Assembly (NCBI GenBank): GCA_027604185.1
Contig: JADGKB010000049.1
Coordinates: forward strand, 37,174-101,173
Origin: Boothiomyces macroporosus
Taxonomy: Eukaryota; Chytridiomycota; Chytridiomycetes; Rhizophydiales; Terramycetaceae
Length of the DNA: 64,000 bases
Direction: 5' to 3'
Positions 1 through 11,743 of this stretch are shown here, piece by piece; position 1 is the first letter of the stretch; each line of letters opens with the position of its first letter. A model generated the notes under the pieces. That model was not told the origin of the DNA, did no database searches, and saw only the letters and a program-made list of their open reading frames with translations. Made by a program: the position numbers and the translations under genes.

Positions 1-662
1 CTGGAAAAAGATTGTCAAAACAAATTACATCAAGTTCAGATAAAATGTCTACTGGAGAAATTTCAGGATCATCTGAAATCAAAACAACTTCCGATGGCAA
101 ACCACCAGCCCCTATCTTGCTCAAAATGCAAGCTCCAGTGCTAAGTAGAGATCGCTCATCCAAGATTAATATTACCAAAACACCTTCAAGTGGAGAGGTG
201 AAGGTTGCTGCTCCTATTCTTCCAAAGAAGCAGAATGAAGAGACAGCGAGGCAAAATTCGCAAGAGCTCCCAGCTGCCCCAGTTTTAGGGAAAATACAAT
301 TGGGCAACATAAAGCTACCTGCTGCACCAATTTTGAACTCGCCCATGCCTGAAACTCCAAAAAGTCCATTTGTAGATCAAGCAAAAAAAGCACCTGTGTT
401 ATCGTCCCAAGAAAGTGCCGCTCTAGAGCTACCAAAGAAAGTAGTAATAAGTGACCAAGCCCAGAAAGCCCCAGTGTTGAACATAAAGAAACCTGCAAGT
501 CTACCATCAACGGATAATACATCTGCACCAAAGTTACCGGATGCACCAAAGCTTACCCAAAAACTCACCATTCCAGCTTCTGTGCTAGCTCCCAAATTAG
601 CACCAAAGCTTGTGCCCAAAGAAACCAGCCAAGATAGCGCGAATTCGAAACAAGAAACATAA
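1..662 (+). CDS. Low-complexity protein with A-P-[IVK]-L repeats, 5' end outside window
   Basis: The reading frame is open from the left edge to a TAA at 660-662, so only the C-terminal part (about 220 residues) is visible. It has no recognisable fold. It is rich in Pro, Ala, Lys and Ser and repeats short motifs of the type APVL, APIL and APKL, often preceded by Lys-Lys or Lys-X, roughly every 10-25 residues. Such spaced hydrophobic motifs in a disordered tail could be binding sites for a partner, but this is inference. The MscS channel gene follows 128 bp downstream on the same strand. No function is assigned. Confidence 0.6.
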   Translation, partial: GKRLSKQITSSSDKMSTGEISGSSEIKTTSDGKPPAPILLKMQAPVLSRDRSSKINITKTPSSGEVKVAAPILPKKQNEETARQNSQELPAAPVLGKIQLGNIKLPAAPILNSPMPETPKSPFVDQAKKAPVLSSQESAALELPKKVVISDQAQKAPVLNIKKPASLPSTDNTSAPKLPDAPKLTQKLTIPASVLAPKLAPKLVPKETSQDSANSKQET

Positions 663-790
663 GTCTTAATGAAATTATTTCTCCATCTTCCATATTTTGC
701 CTCCCTTAATTTGTGGGAGGCGCCCACTTCCTTTTTTGTGAATTAAGAGTTTGAAACCGATTATGGAAAATTTAGAATATTTTCGAAACA

Positions 791-2965
791 ATGGGTGATT
801 CCAATACGATACGGCAGCGCAACGGGACTTTATCAGAGGCGAATTTAGTCCACACATCGTCCAGATCGATCCCTCCTGTGACGTATGTACTGTCTGAACC
901 ACAGCAATCCCAACAAAACACTCAACCTAGAGAATCACTATCTGATATCGAGGAGGAAGTGACTGAGCGAGACGGATTTATTACTAGAATTTTCAAGCTT
1001 AGAGGGTTTGTTTCATTTATCTTTCTCCTGGTTTTTGGAACTGCGATTTTGATTTCTCCAACAGTGAACATTGTTAGGACTGATCCAAACGCATGGATAG
1101 ACTTTCAACAAAATACCACTGCATTAACCTCCCAGACCCCTAATCAAATAGTTGTCGTTTGGTACGTGGAACTAACAGTAGGTCGGTTTTCCTTTCCGTA
1201 TCATGGATTATATTCTTGGGGACCTGGTTCACCTTGCTTTCACTACCCGTATTTACAATCGAAGTTATTGAGCGATTTTATGGAACATGCAGCGAACAAA
1301 CTAGGCAAACGCTAGCTTATATACCGGAATTGCAAGTTTGGCTTTCATTGATGATTTGGGCAATCGGAAGTGTTCTTGCGTTTAGGATTATATTTCTTCA
1401 GCTTGTTCAAGTCAATCCATGGGAGAACATATTCAGCTTTTTCTTGTGTGGAATGATATTCACGATCGTACTGTTCTTCCAAAGACTTTTTGTTCAAAAA
1501 ATTGCTTTTGACTTTCACAAGTAACGGGCTTTAATGGTAGGGTCGCGTATGAAGAGCGCATGTCTCAATCTCGAAAGGCAATTGACATTATTGAGCATTT
1601 GCGTGGTGCTTTAGTTGGAAACACGAATCTATTCGGCGATCTATTTGAAAGTGAGAAAAACGATATGAAAATTCCTGATCCTGTTAGTGGAGAAGATGAA
1701 CATGTTGGTAAAGATGATATGCCTCAAGATCAAGAACCTCCACCTCGACAAAGAAAATCTGTATTCAGTTGGTTCTCGAAAAATCAGCAACAACCTATTC
1801 CGCAAGATCGCAATAGTATAGAAATCAAGGTGGAAGAAGGCGACTCGCTTACTCGAACATTGTCGCAGAAAAGCAAAGTCCCAACAGGTAGCAGAACTGC
1901 CAAGAGAAAGACTTTATCGAAAGAAGCTAAAGGAAACTCATTCTTAACTTGGGATCAATTTAAATCGGCTCTAAAGATTGGCGGCCTCGGGGCAAAAAAG
2001 TCAAAAGGCATGGATCTGTTGTCAGACAGACATGCAACCTTTTTGTCTGAAAAGCTTTTCGGAGTATTAAGAAGCCCAGATACTAATGAAATATCTGTTG
2101 GCTCTTTCTTTGCTTACTTTGATCAGGAAGAACAGGCAAAATCAGCATTTGCACTGTTTGACAAGGATGGAAATGGCAGTATTAACCAAATGGAGCTTAA
2201 ATGGGCCATTCTTCGAATCTACAGGGAAAGACGCAACTTGATGAAATCACTAAGGGATCTATCTAGTGCTCTTGGAACCTTGAATGACTTGTTGTACGGG
2301 TTCTCTATTATTTTATCCCTTTTGCTCTCCTTACCAGTGTTTGGCATTCCTATCACTACGATAGTGCCATTTTCCACGATTTTGGTCGGTCTTTCATTCA
2401 TGTTTGGTGGAACAGCCAAGGTAACCTTTGACTCTATTATATTTATATTTGCAGTACATCCGTACGACGTGGGAGACAGAGTTTTTATTGACGGTAACAA
2501 TTATGTTGTGGAGGAATTCAATATTCTCACTACAACCTTCACAATTGACGGACAAAAGATTTACATACCTAATGGTAACTTTTTTAATTTACATTAGCTG
2601 TCTTGAATGGAAAAACCATCATCAATGTTCGACGATCGACAGATATGTCTGATTATATAACTATCAAGGTTGATTTCAACACACCTGAATCCAAACTAAA
2701 AGAGCTACAGGCTAAAATGATTGAGTTTACCACCGCGCAATCCCGAAACTTCCGCCCTACTTGCTCGATGGATTTCATGGACATGTCTTCCTCAGGTATG
2801 ATTACCCTGAGATTCTCTGTTGATTTCAAAGGCAACTGGCAGGATGGAGCTAGGAGATGGGGAAGAAGAACCGCTTTCCTGTTTGAACTAAAGAGACAGT
2901 TGGAAAACCACGGAATTTGCTTCGAAATGCCGGTTCAACCAGTTCGTATGATTGAACGAGAATAA
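791..2965 (+). CDS. EF-hand mechanosensitive ion channel, MscS family
   Basis: Four exons joined by introns at 1162-1181 (20 nt), 1521-1540 (20 nt) and 2575-2597 (23 nt) encode about 703 residues. An acidic N-terminal tail is followed by several hydrophobic segments, a basic cytosolic stretch, an EF-hand loop (DKDGNGSINQME, about residues 444-455), then the MscS pore and beta region with the GGTAKVTFDSIIFIF and HPYDVGDRV motifs. EF-hand plus MscS is the architecture of fungal Msy1/Msy2-type channels, which release ions on hypo-osmotic swelling, in Msy1/2 from the ER. A zoospore without a cell wall would need this. Start is the first ATG of the frame. The first intron could instead end at a CAG 3 nt upstream, which keeps the frame. 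Confidence 0.88.
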
Positions 2966-3120
2966 ATTATCGTCATGTATTTCTCTTACTGTTCGGAAGT
3001 ATTGATATTGGATGGTTTCTAAGCAGTAGTGGTATCGCCCTGGCAGTATTGCTAGTATCCCACTCATGGTTGGGATCTCTTAAAACTGCGTGACTATTTT
3101 GCCATTTCAACACCCAATCC

Positions 3121-4032
3121 ATGAAGTTGAACCTCTCACCAATAACTAAACTCATTACCAACCAAAGATCAGTGAATCTATCTGCCAAGAACATTGTCAA
3201 CACCATACTACATGGAAACGTAAAAGCCGAGGACCTCAACGAAACCTATTCCAAGTTACTCGCCAGAGGCAAATCCATACATGAGCTCGCTATCCACAAT
3301 GTAAAACCTGAAGCAATGAGCGATTATATTGCTGCAATGAAGGAATTCCAACCAAAGTTGGTAAATGATCAACGAAAGTTGTTTGGTGTTTGGGAAAATA
3401 CTGTGGGAGAGTTGGATCAAGCTGGTACTATTGAGCTAATCCAGTTCACATATGGGAGTATGCCGGATACGAAGAATTCCATGAAGCAAAGATATTGAAT
3501 CGAAACAAGGCAAGTCAATAGTAACACTAGGTTAATGATTGCTAATGCAGGGGGTTGATGGACAATTTGAAAAGACAATCAGACCAATGCTCCGTTCTAG
3601 AGACTCGCAAATTGTTCTCGAGTTTGCTTTCTGGAATGCATCGATTCCGCATGAACAGGATATAATTTACGAACTTCGCACCTATCTATTGAAACCAGGA
3701 AAGCTACTTGAATGGGAACAAGGTTAGTTTGTATTAACATTAGGATGGTAATTTGTATTGATACAGGCGAATGGGATTAGAAGCCAGAAAGCAATATGTC
3801 CAACCTGTAGGTGCATGGTTTTCACAGATTGGTCATTTGAACTATGTCCATCACATGTGGGCATACCCTTCGTTACAAGACCGTAAAACTATGAGGGAAG
3901 AAACTTGGAAAGAAAAAGGATGGGGAGAGTCTGTCAAAAAGACCGGTAATTCTAATTAACAAAGTTGGACTAATCGATCACATGCAATCGAGAATCCTTA
4001 CTCCAATCATCTTGAATAAAAAGCCTCTTTAA
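3121..4032 (+). CDS. NIPSNAP family protein, mitochondrial
   Basis: Six exons totalling 792 nt give 263 residues. The gene matches animal NIPSNAP in order: a mitochondrial-type N-terminus, the DQAVHIWEYAGYEEF region, LEFAFWN, YELRTYLLKPG, FSQIG and the HHMWAY block, then a short C-terminus. NIPSNAPs are mitochondrial matrix proteins linked to mitophagy signalling; their chemistry is unknown. Introns are 3425-3444, 3510-3550, 3723-3743, 3748-3766 and 3946-3964. The third and fourth flank an exon of only 4 nt (3744-3747) that supplies most of a conserved Trp codon. The 3510-3550 gap is 41 nt, begins with GC and looks like two abutting introns. Length matches the family (about 280 in human). Confidence 0.9.
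3510..3550 (+). other. 41-nt intron made of two abutting intron-like units
   Basis: After codon AAG the sequence reads GCAAGT...TAACACTAG (21 nt, 3510-3530), immediately followed by GTTAAT...CTAATGCAG (20 nt, 3531-3550). Both units have a branch-like TAAC or TAAT near the end. Only removal of all 41 nt keeps the NIPSNAP frame; removal of either unit alone meets a stop or shifts the frame. Confidence 0.55.
3744..3747 (+). other. 4-nt internal coding microexon of NIPSNAP
   Basis: Bases GATG lie between a 21-nt intron (3723-3743) and a 19-nt intron (3748-3766). Removing both restores the frame and gives EWEQGWRMGLEA, aligning its second Trp with the conserved Trp of animal NIPSNAP (EWGNNWARA). 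Skipping the whole 44-nt interval breaks the frame. Confidence 0.75.
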
Positions 4033-4120
4033 TAAAGATTTCATATTCCTTGGTAAAGCATTTCGATTCAGTCACTAGAATAATTTGAATCACGCTTGAA
4101 ATTTCTTACGCGTTTAACAG

Positions 4121-7100
4121 ATGCAAATTAGGTAAACAATAATCAACCGTAGACATTTGAAATCTATAATATTGCCGGGGGACTCGCCGAACAGAGTCAC
4201 TGCCCTTGCATGGTCCCCAAACAATCAGAAGTTGGCTATCGTTACAGCAGACAGAATAATCCAACTATTTGACGAAACTGGAGAAAGAAAAGATAGATTT
4301 GCCACTAAACCAGCTGATTCCAAAGTACCTCAATACTAAAATAGAATATTAGATCTTATTTTGTATGCGGTTTGGCTTTTTCACCAGATTCAACAAAGTT
4401 GGCTGTAGCTCAATCCGACTGCGTCGTATACGTTTACAAATTGGGTTTGGACTGGGGAGAAAAGAAATCGATTTGCAACAAGTTTATTCAAACCGCCGAT
4501 ATCACCTGTTTAACTTGGCCAAAAGAGCAACACAACGCAATAGTGTTTGGATTATCAGATGGAAAGGTGCGAGTTGGAAATTTGAAAACAAACAAAGCGG
4601 CAACCTTGTATCAGACAGAGTCTTGTGTTGTATCTGCCGTGAGTAACGTTGAAGGAAACGCAATCATTACTGGGCATTTGGATGGTACAATTAACAGATT
4701 CTTTTTTGACGATGGAATATCTGGAGCTTCTCAAGGAAAGTTTTGCACTCATTCGTGCCCTCCAATAACTCTGGCATGGGGAGAATCCATCATGGCCGCG
4801 GGACCAGATAGAACTGTAGTATTCTACGATGCTGAAGGAAAAGTGTTGCAAAAGTTTGATTACTCGTCCAACCCAGATATCCAAGATTTTACGGTTGCAG
4901 AACAGAGCCCTTCTGGACAGTGTATCGTCATTGGCAGCTTTGATAGGTCCTTTATCGCTGATTTAGGTTGCATATCTTCAATTATTTGATTTCCAAAGGA
5001 CAGTGGGAAGAAGCTCAAATGAAGACCATCGAAAACTTTTACACTGTTAGTGCGCTATCTTGGAAACCAGACGGCTCCCGCTTAGTAGTGGTAAACAGAA
5101 TTTTAAACTTAGGGAAATATGAATAGTGCAGTTGAATTGTTTGATTGTTGTCTTCGAAGATCAAGGTACAAGGGGAAATTCGAGTTCAACTATGTTTCAC
5201 CAAGTCAAGTAATTGTCAAGCGATTGTCTACTGGGTCAAGAATCGTCTTGAAATCACACTACGGATACGAAATCCAGAAAGTGAATATTTTCCAAGACCA
5301 ATTTTTAATCGCAAATACGCCTGAAACATTGCTAATGGGAGATTTAGCCAGTTGCAAACTTAGTGAGGTGCCATGGACTGGAAGTGGAAATGAAAAGTTT
5401 TACTTTGAAAATCCGCATATCTGTATGGTGTTTAATGCCGGAGAGCTCTCTTTGGTAGAATACGGTGTAAATGAACTGTTGGGATCGTGTAGAACTGAGC
5501 ACATGAGTCCTCATTTGATCAGTGTACGAATCAATGAAACCAAAGCAGATGACGAAATCAAAAAAGTTGCTTATTTGGTTGATTTACAAACAGTGCAGAT
5601 TTTGGATTTGACAACGGGATTAACAATTGCTACCATATCCCACGATTCTAAGATTGATTGGCTTGAACTGTCCGGGAAAGCAAACAAACTTTTATTCAGA
5701 GACAAACGAAGGCAGCTGCATTTGTATGATATTAAATCCATGACTAGAGTTACGCTGCTCCATTTCTGTAGCTACGTACAGGTAAGTTCTACTTTGATTA
5801 TAGTGGGTTCCAAACAGTGATGTGGTTGTTGCTCAAAGCAGAGGAAACTTGTGCATCTGGTACTCTATTGATAGCCCAGAAAGAGTGACAATGTTCCCAA
5901 TTAAAGGGGAAATTGAGGATATTGAAAGGGCAAATGGAAAAACAGAAGTTATAGTCGATGAAGGGGTCAACACAGTTTCGTACACACTTGATGAAGGACT
6001 AATTGAGTTTGGAGCTGCATTGGATGACAAAGATTACGAAAGAGCCATTGCGTTGCTAGAAACTTTAGAAATGACTACTGAAACAGAAGCAATGTGGAAA
6101 AGCCTGAGTGCTACTGCATTAAAAGACCAAAAACTAGCAATCGCTGAAAGATGTTATGCAGCTATTGGTGATGTAGCCAGATCAAAGTATCTTCATAACC
6201 TGAACGATATTATTGATCAAGCAGGAGAGGAAAATCCGGATGTAATATTCTCTAACATTAGATGGAACCAAACCATTATGTTGTTCGTGCCAAACTTGCT
6301 GTACTAGATAGACAATTCAAAGTTGCTGAAAACATCTACCTTGAAAAAGGAAAAGTCGAAGAAGCAATGGAAATGTATCAAGAGATGCACAAATGGGACA
6401 TGTCCATAAAAGTTGCTGAGCTCAAGAATCATCCAGAGCTGGATACGCTGAAGAAAAACTACTTCCAATGGCTGATTGATTCAGGACAGGAAGAAAAGGC
6501 AGCCCAGATAAAAGAAGAAGAGTATGACTACATTTCTGCGATAAATCTATATTTAAAGGGTGGTTTGCCTTCCAAAGCTGCTCAAGTTTTAATCCAAAAC
6601 TCCTTGTTCAACAACGTAGAATTAGCCGAAAGAGTTGCTGGTGCACTGTACAAGGGCGGAATATTTGAAAAAGCCGGAGAGCTTTATGAAAGATTAGGAG
6701 GCAATGAACGAGCTTTAGACTCTTACAAGAAAGGAAAAGCTTTCAGACCGGCTGTAGATTTGTGTAGAGTATTATATCCTTCTGAAGTAGTAAAATTGGA
6801 AGAAGTAAGTAAAAATTGACGTTAGCAATGGGGTGACTATCTCATGACCCAAAAGCAGACTGATGGTGCGATAAACCACTATATAGAAGCAGGAAAATCA
6901 ATCAAAGCTCTAGAAGCAGCGATCTTGGCCAAGCAATGGAAAAAAGCTGTTGGAATAGTAGATACTTTGCAAGCAACGGACCAAGCAAAACCATATGTGC
7001 TACAAATGGCTGAGCATTTCAAATCTGTTGGGGAAACAAATTTAGCCGAAAAATACTATGTGGAAGCAGGTAAACCGCAAGAAGCCGTAGAAATGTACAC

Positions 7101-9520
7101 CAAAGCCAACAAATGGGAAAAGGCTCACAGTTTGGCAATCTCGTACATGTCCAAAGAAAATGTATCGAATTGGTATATTTCACAAGCAAAAGAAATGGAA
7201 TCTCAAGGTAAACTGAAAGATGCAGAGAAATTGTATATAACTGTTGGAGAGCCGGATTTGGCGATAAACATGTACAAAAATCATCAAAGCTATGATAATA
7301 TGATTCGGTTGGTTACTCAATACCACAAGGATTTATTGACAGAGACTCATTTGTATCTTGGGAAAACTTTGGAGTCAGAAGGAAATTTAAAGCAGGCAGA
7401 ACATCACTTTATTGAAGCGAATGACTTTAAATCTGCGATAAATATGTATTGCTCAAACAACATGTTTGAAGAAGCATACCGAGTCGGTAAAACACACGGC
7501 GGTCCAAATTCTGCTAAACAAGTTGCATATCTGTGGGCTAGATCACTCGGCGGAGAAGCGGCTGTCAAATTACTCTCAAAATTCAATTTGCTCGATTCTG
7601 CCATTGATTTTGCAACTGAAAACGGAGCTTTCGACTTTGCTTTTGAACTATCGAGATTTGCAGATAAGCACAAGCTTGCAGATGTTCATTATAAACATGC
7701 AATGTTTTTAGAGGACGAGGGAAAATTCAAAGAAGCAGAGACTGCATTTATCTTGGCAGGGAAGCCTAGGGAAGCAATATTAATGTACATTCACGACGAA
7801 AATTGGGATGCCGCACTGGCAGTAGCCGAAAATTACGAGCCGGTTAGCGTGCCAGAAGTATTAATTGGGCAAGCCAAAGTTTGCTTTAACAACAACGAAT
7901 TTGCTAAAGCCGAATCATTAATATTACGAGCACAACGACCTGAACTGGCAATTAAAATGTACAAGGAAAGCAACAACTGGAAAGAAGCCCTTCGTTTCAC
8001 AAAACAATATGTTCCAAACAAGGCTGCCGAAATTCACCAAGAATACGATAGATACTTGTCTGGCCAATCTGATGCAGGTAAAGATCACATTATCAAAACT
8101 GCTAAATCCTTTGAACAACAAAAGGAATACTTGCGGGCAATTGAAATGTATCTCAAGCTTTCGACATCCCACACTGACGATTTGGACTTGCTTGAAGAAA
8201 AATGGGGAAGGGCTGCAGATCTGGCAGTGAAATTTGTTCCTGAAAAAGGAAAGGATATTGTAATTACTGCATGCAAAAAATTGGTGGAGATTGGAAAATA
8301 CGATACCGCTGGGGAGTTGTACGCTGGAATAGATCAATTAAAGGATGCCATCGATACTTTTATCGCTGGAGGGCTATGGGAAAAGGCAAGACATATCGTA
8401 TCCTACGCTCCAAAGTATACAGATTATGTGGAATATGCTTATGTTAAACACTTGAAAACTGCTGGACAAGGCGATGCACTGGTTGAAGTTGATGTGAATG
8501 CAGGCTTGGAAGTTTTCGCTCAAAGGGGTGAGTGGGAAAAATGCTTGGAAACCGCTGCTGCTGGTATGAATATTGAGATTCTAAGCAAATACCTTGCAAG
8601 CTATTGCACTCTTTTGGTAACTCAAAGCAATTACCATACTGCAGTCAATGTAATCAACCAATATGGGGCACCTCCTTCTCAAAATATTTTGGAATTATAC
8701 AAGAGGATTTCTATTGCAGTTTTGAAGGATAGAAATTCAACTCCAGAAAATATTGCTTCGTTGAGAAATATGCTCTTCCAATTAATTCATGGAACAGGAA
8801 TCGTCGCTAATCCTAAATTACTGGAGGCATTTGGATTGTATCTTACAATCGCTCACTACATGAATCTTCATTACATGTGCTCCAAAAAACGAGATTTGCT
8901 CTATTTCGCAGCAAAGCAAGCAATATCTTTACTGAGATATACAAATATCTTGCCAGCAGACAAGACTTTCTTGGAGGCTGGACAAGCAGCAAAGGTAACA
9001 ATTATTAATACAGAATTCTGGGATGCTTTCAATGGCATTTGTCTGTTGGAATAGATATTTAGATTTGACTGAAGCCATTGAAGAAGGAGATCTCTCGCTG
9101 ATCGAAAACACAGACTTTATCAATACCGATGTTCCATTTGATGTTGAGCTTCCATCAGAAGTCATTCAAGTACATTTCCACTAACAATAGAATGAAAGGA
9201 TCGAGCAAATCAGAGACTGGGTTCTTCAAGTATCGCTGGACCAAAAAGTAAACCAAGAAACAGACAAGAGAGAATGTGAAAATTGCAAGTCTTTAATCTA
9301 TGATGCATCACTGAATTGTTACAATTGCAAAAAAGTCTATGAACCGTGTGTTGTTACAGGGTATCCACTATCTAGAAACAAAGTCAAATGCACCACGTGC
9401 TCTAAATTTGCAAACAAAGATGATTGGAACAAATACGTAATGATTGAAAGGGTAAACTCGCATTAATCGTAGACTTGTCCATGGTGTAGATCTAGCCAAG
9501 CTCCTATTTACTTTACATGA
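4121..9520 (+). CDS. IFT172: Intraflagellar transport protein IFT172
   Basis: Eleven exons totalling 5193 nt give 1730 residues, close to human IFT172 (1749). The N-terminal half is WD repeats ([30 protein letters not shown]), the rest a long TPR/alpha-solenoid, as in this IFT-B subunit that carries cargo along the axoneme. The first coding exon is only 11 nt (4121-4131). Introns are 4132-4152, 4325-4344, 4947-4966, 5091-5112, 5782-5803, 6242-6261, 6805-6825, 8995-9013, 9170-9190 and 9452-9472, all 19-22 nt, each supported by restored homology to IFT172. The C-terminus has paired Cys motifs (CENC, CYNC, CTTC, CPWC), consistent with the zinc or U-box-like domain described for IFT172. The organism must build flagella. 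Confidence 0.96.
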
Positions 9521-9600
9521 TTGAATGAAATCAATACTATAATTTATTGTTTAACTTTTTCATGTTGTTTGATAGTTCCACCTTTCTGAATTAGAAAATA

Positions 9601-10667
9601 TTACTTTAGACTCCTGCCATTGTTTATACGGCCGTTGGACATGTCCCACTTTCCTGTTTTACTGTTAAACACATAGTTCTGAATTAGCAAAGTGTACTTT
9701 ATAGTATGGTTTGTCTCTATATTCTCTTTGCAACACCTTTTGGTATTGGTTTGGCCGCCACGTAGGGATACCTTCAAAAGTAGTTCTAACCAATGGGAAC
9801 AGTTGTTCATAGTTGTAATATCGAGGGGTTTTGCAAGATAGAAATCTTCTGTACTCTGACACACCTGTAATATCTATAAAATGGCCATTCCTAGTATCTA
9901 TAAATCTAGCATCGATGACATTATTATCCTGCTTTCCCCTGACTACATGGTTGTGGTTTACTTCAAGAATATACTAGTATAAAAGTGAATTACATGATTG
10001 GCAATAGTTTGGTTTTGATATTTTCGTAAATCGTACAGACTGTTGGCAACAACTTGTATATCAATATCGTCATCAAATGGCATCGTTCTTCCTCCCCATT
10101 TCCATCCCAAAAGCGTGCCGTGCATTATCCAGTAGGGTATCTCTACTGAATCACTGAATATTGCCCTTGAATTAATTCAAATTACCAGTTTTTGAATAAT
10201 TCGTGTATAATAAGGAGCTTTTGCTTATGGTCTTCATATCCGCCTGAGAATCTGCTATCGAGATGGTGAATCTTTTCGTCCTCGTAAAAGTATTTCAAAT
10301 CTTTGTTCTGCGCCAAAGTTGTTGGCGGCTCAACGAAGCTCTGTAAAGTAGGCAACAGACGGGTTCCTAATGGAATCTCAAATGGGTATCCCTCTGGATT
10401 CTTTTTCCTTTCCCATTTAGTAAACGTATGCTGTTGATCTGGCGGTAATACTTGATACTGCACTACACACTCCGGTCCGCATCCTGTTAAAGTAACGTCT
10501 GACTGGTACGGCTGTATCAAAATAGGTTGCTGTGTTGAAAAAACTTCAACTTCAAAGTTATTATCCGTTTCAAAGAATCCAAATACATATAATACCGCAA
10601 GGTTCAATATTACCGAGCTTGATATAAATATACATCTAGATCTACGTAGTGTTGGAAGAAGATACAT
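9601..10667 (-). CDS. Membrane-anchored LicD-family (fukutin-like) phosphotransferase
   Basis: Reads right to left, with introns at 10166-10185, 9974-9993 and 9679-9697; about 335 residues from the ATG at 10667. A short basic N-terminus and one transmembrane segment (about residues 12-32) suggest a type II Golgi or ER protein. The lumenal part has the LicD signature: MHGTLLGW (about 175-182), then PFDDDIDIQV with the acidic metal and nucleotide cluster (about 190-199). LicD, fukutin and Mnn4-type proteins transfer phosphocholine, ribitol phosphate or mannose phosphate to glycans; which group is moved here cannot be told. The open frame continues 63 nt upstream without an ATG, so a further upstream exon is possible. 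It converges with IFT172 across 80 bp. Confidence 0.8.
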
Positions 10668-10772
10668 GAAAAAACAACGCGTAAAAGTGGCAAATAATCC
10701 GATAATTCTAGTTTCCTGATAATTCAACAATACGGTATTCCGGATCCAATGTCTGAAATTGAGAATAGCGGT

Positions 10773-10898
10773 TTATTTCCGATTGCTTTGAAAGTTTGAA
10801 TATGCATTTTCAAATAAAGGATTGTTGGTACAATTGAATGATGAAGCAGTGTCCTGACACACAGCATCCAATTTCTCTCTCAAACTGCGGAATACATA
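10773..10898 (-). CDS. Coding-like fragment, small unresolved gene
   Basis: A minus-strand stretch ends in TAA (10773-10775) and reads as a plausible protein tail (SLREKLDAVCQDT, ending NFQSNRK). Upstream the frame meets a TGA at about 10899-10901. Beyond it the frame again looks coding (KYRANGLIKGVIRAAY, to about 10960), so a short intron may remove the stop, but I could not find a clean GT-AG pair. No start and no homology recognised. It could be a degenerate gene or chance. Confidence 0.25.
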   Translation of the reverse strand, partial: YVFRSLREKLDAVCQDTASSFNCTNNPLFENAYSNFQSNRK

Positions 10899-10901
10899 TC
10901 A

Positions 10902-11182
10902 ATATGCGGCCCTAATCACACCTTTTATCAACCCATTTGCCCGATATTTATCAGTTATATTTCGTTAGCAAAAATAGCCAGTAACCTCATTTACATTCAA
11001 TTGTTGGTAAACCCAATATATGTATAATCAGTTGACGCTATAATTACCATCTTTTGATAATAATCAGATTAGCGCGATCCATCCAAATACTTTCTCTGCT
11101 AAGTACTACGGTAGGAAAGGTGTCTCGCCATGTAGCGTTAATCTGCAGTTATAATGATAGGTTTTATTAAGTTAACTTTAAC
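10902..11182. other. AT-rich intergenic stretch without a recognised gene
   Basis: Apart from the possible upstream exon of the small minus-strand fragment, I see no open frame with protein-like composition, no repeat and no RNA gene here. It separates that fragment from the 3' end of the small paralog at 11183. Confidence 0.4.
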
Positions 11183-11515
11183 TTATAACGTGATGGCGTT
11201 ATCATATACGGTGTTATTTACATTTTCAAGCCAGCTTTTTTCTACCGCGCATACTGTTGCATTCATAGAGTCTGTCAACGGAACTTGCTCTGTAAAAACA
11301 GAAGCTTGCAGATCATCGCCTATAACACGGAGCTGCTTGATACTTTTGACAAACTTTAGCAACTTGTTTCTTCCATTCATAGTATTCAAAGCCAAGTTAA
11401 GAACGGTGGTTATACTATCCTGCGTTCTTACTTGAATATTGGCCATTTGATAAACTTTGATACCTGGATGTGCTTGAACGTACTTTGCAATTTGGTCATT
11501 GATGGATTCTGGCAT
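11183..11515 (-). CDS. Small protein, first of a paralogous pair (possibly Alba-like)
   Basis: A single open exon of 110 residues starts at ATG 11515. It shares its core with the protein at 12301-12576: G-I-[KQ]-[VI]-Y near residue 18, SITTVLNLALNTM near 35-47, then a Lys-rich helix and L-R-V-[IV]-G. I do not recognise the family with certainty. The predicted order strand, helix, strand with a G-rich turn resembles the Alba nucleic-acid-binding fold, but the usual Alba motifs are weak. This copy has a C-terminal extension of about 35 residues that the partner lacks. The pair probably arose by local duplication. Confidence 0.5.
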   Translation of the reverse strand: MPESINDQIAKYVQAHPGIKVYQMANIQVRTQDSITTVLNLALNTMNGRNKLLKFVKSIKQLRVIGDDLQASVFTEQVPLTDSMNATVCAVEKSWLENVNNTVYDNAITL

Positions 11516-11743
11516 TTCAGAATATTGGTTCAGTAGGCCCTTTTATGTGGGGGTAATGAAAGGCGTAATTCGATCGTGTGACTAAACGTTTTATTTCAAT
11601 AGAGACAATTGAATACGAATCTACATTAAAACTGATAAGTTTGGCAAAATTACCATCGATATCCATGATGTACATGATATACATGTTGGCTATTAGTATC
11701 ACACAGCTTACCTCGATTAAACTCTTTCAGGCTCAACTAACTG

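Noticed and set aside
214..727. Two minus-strand frames over the first gene
   Set aside because: Shadows of the low-complexity plus-strand gene; no protein-like motifs.
11517..11702. 61-codon minus-strand frame between the small paralogs
   Set aside because: Starts in low-complexity Met/Ile-rich sequence, has no homolog and no splice partner; likely chance.
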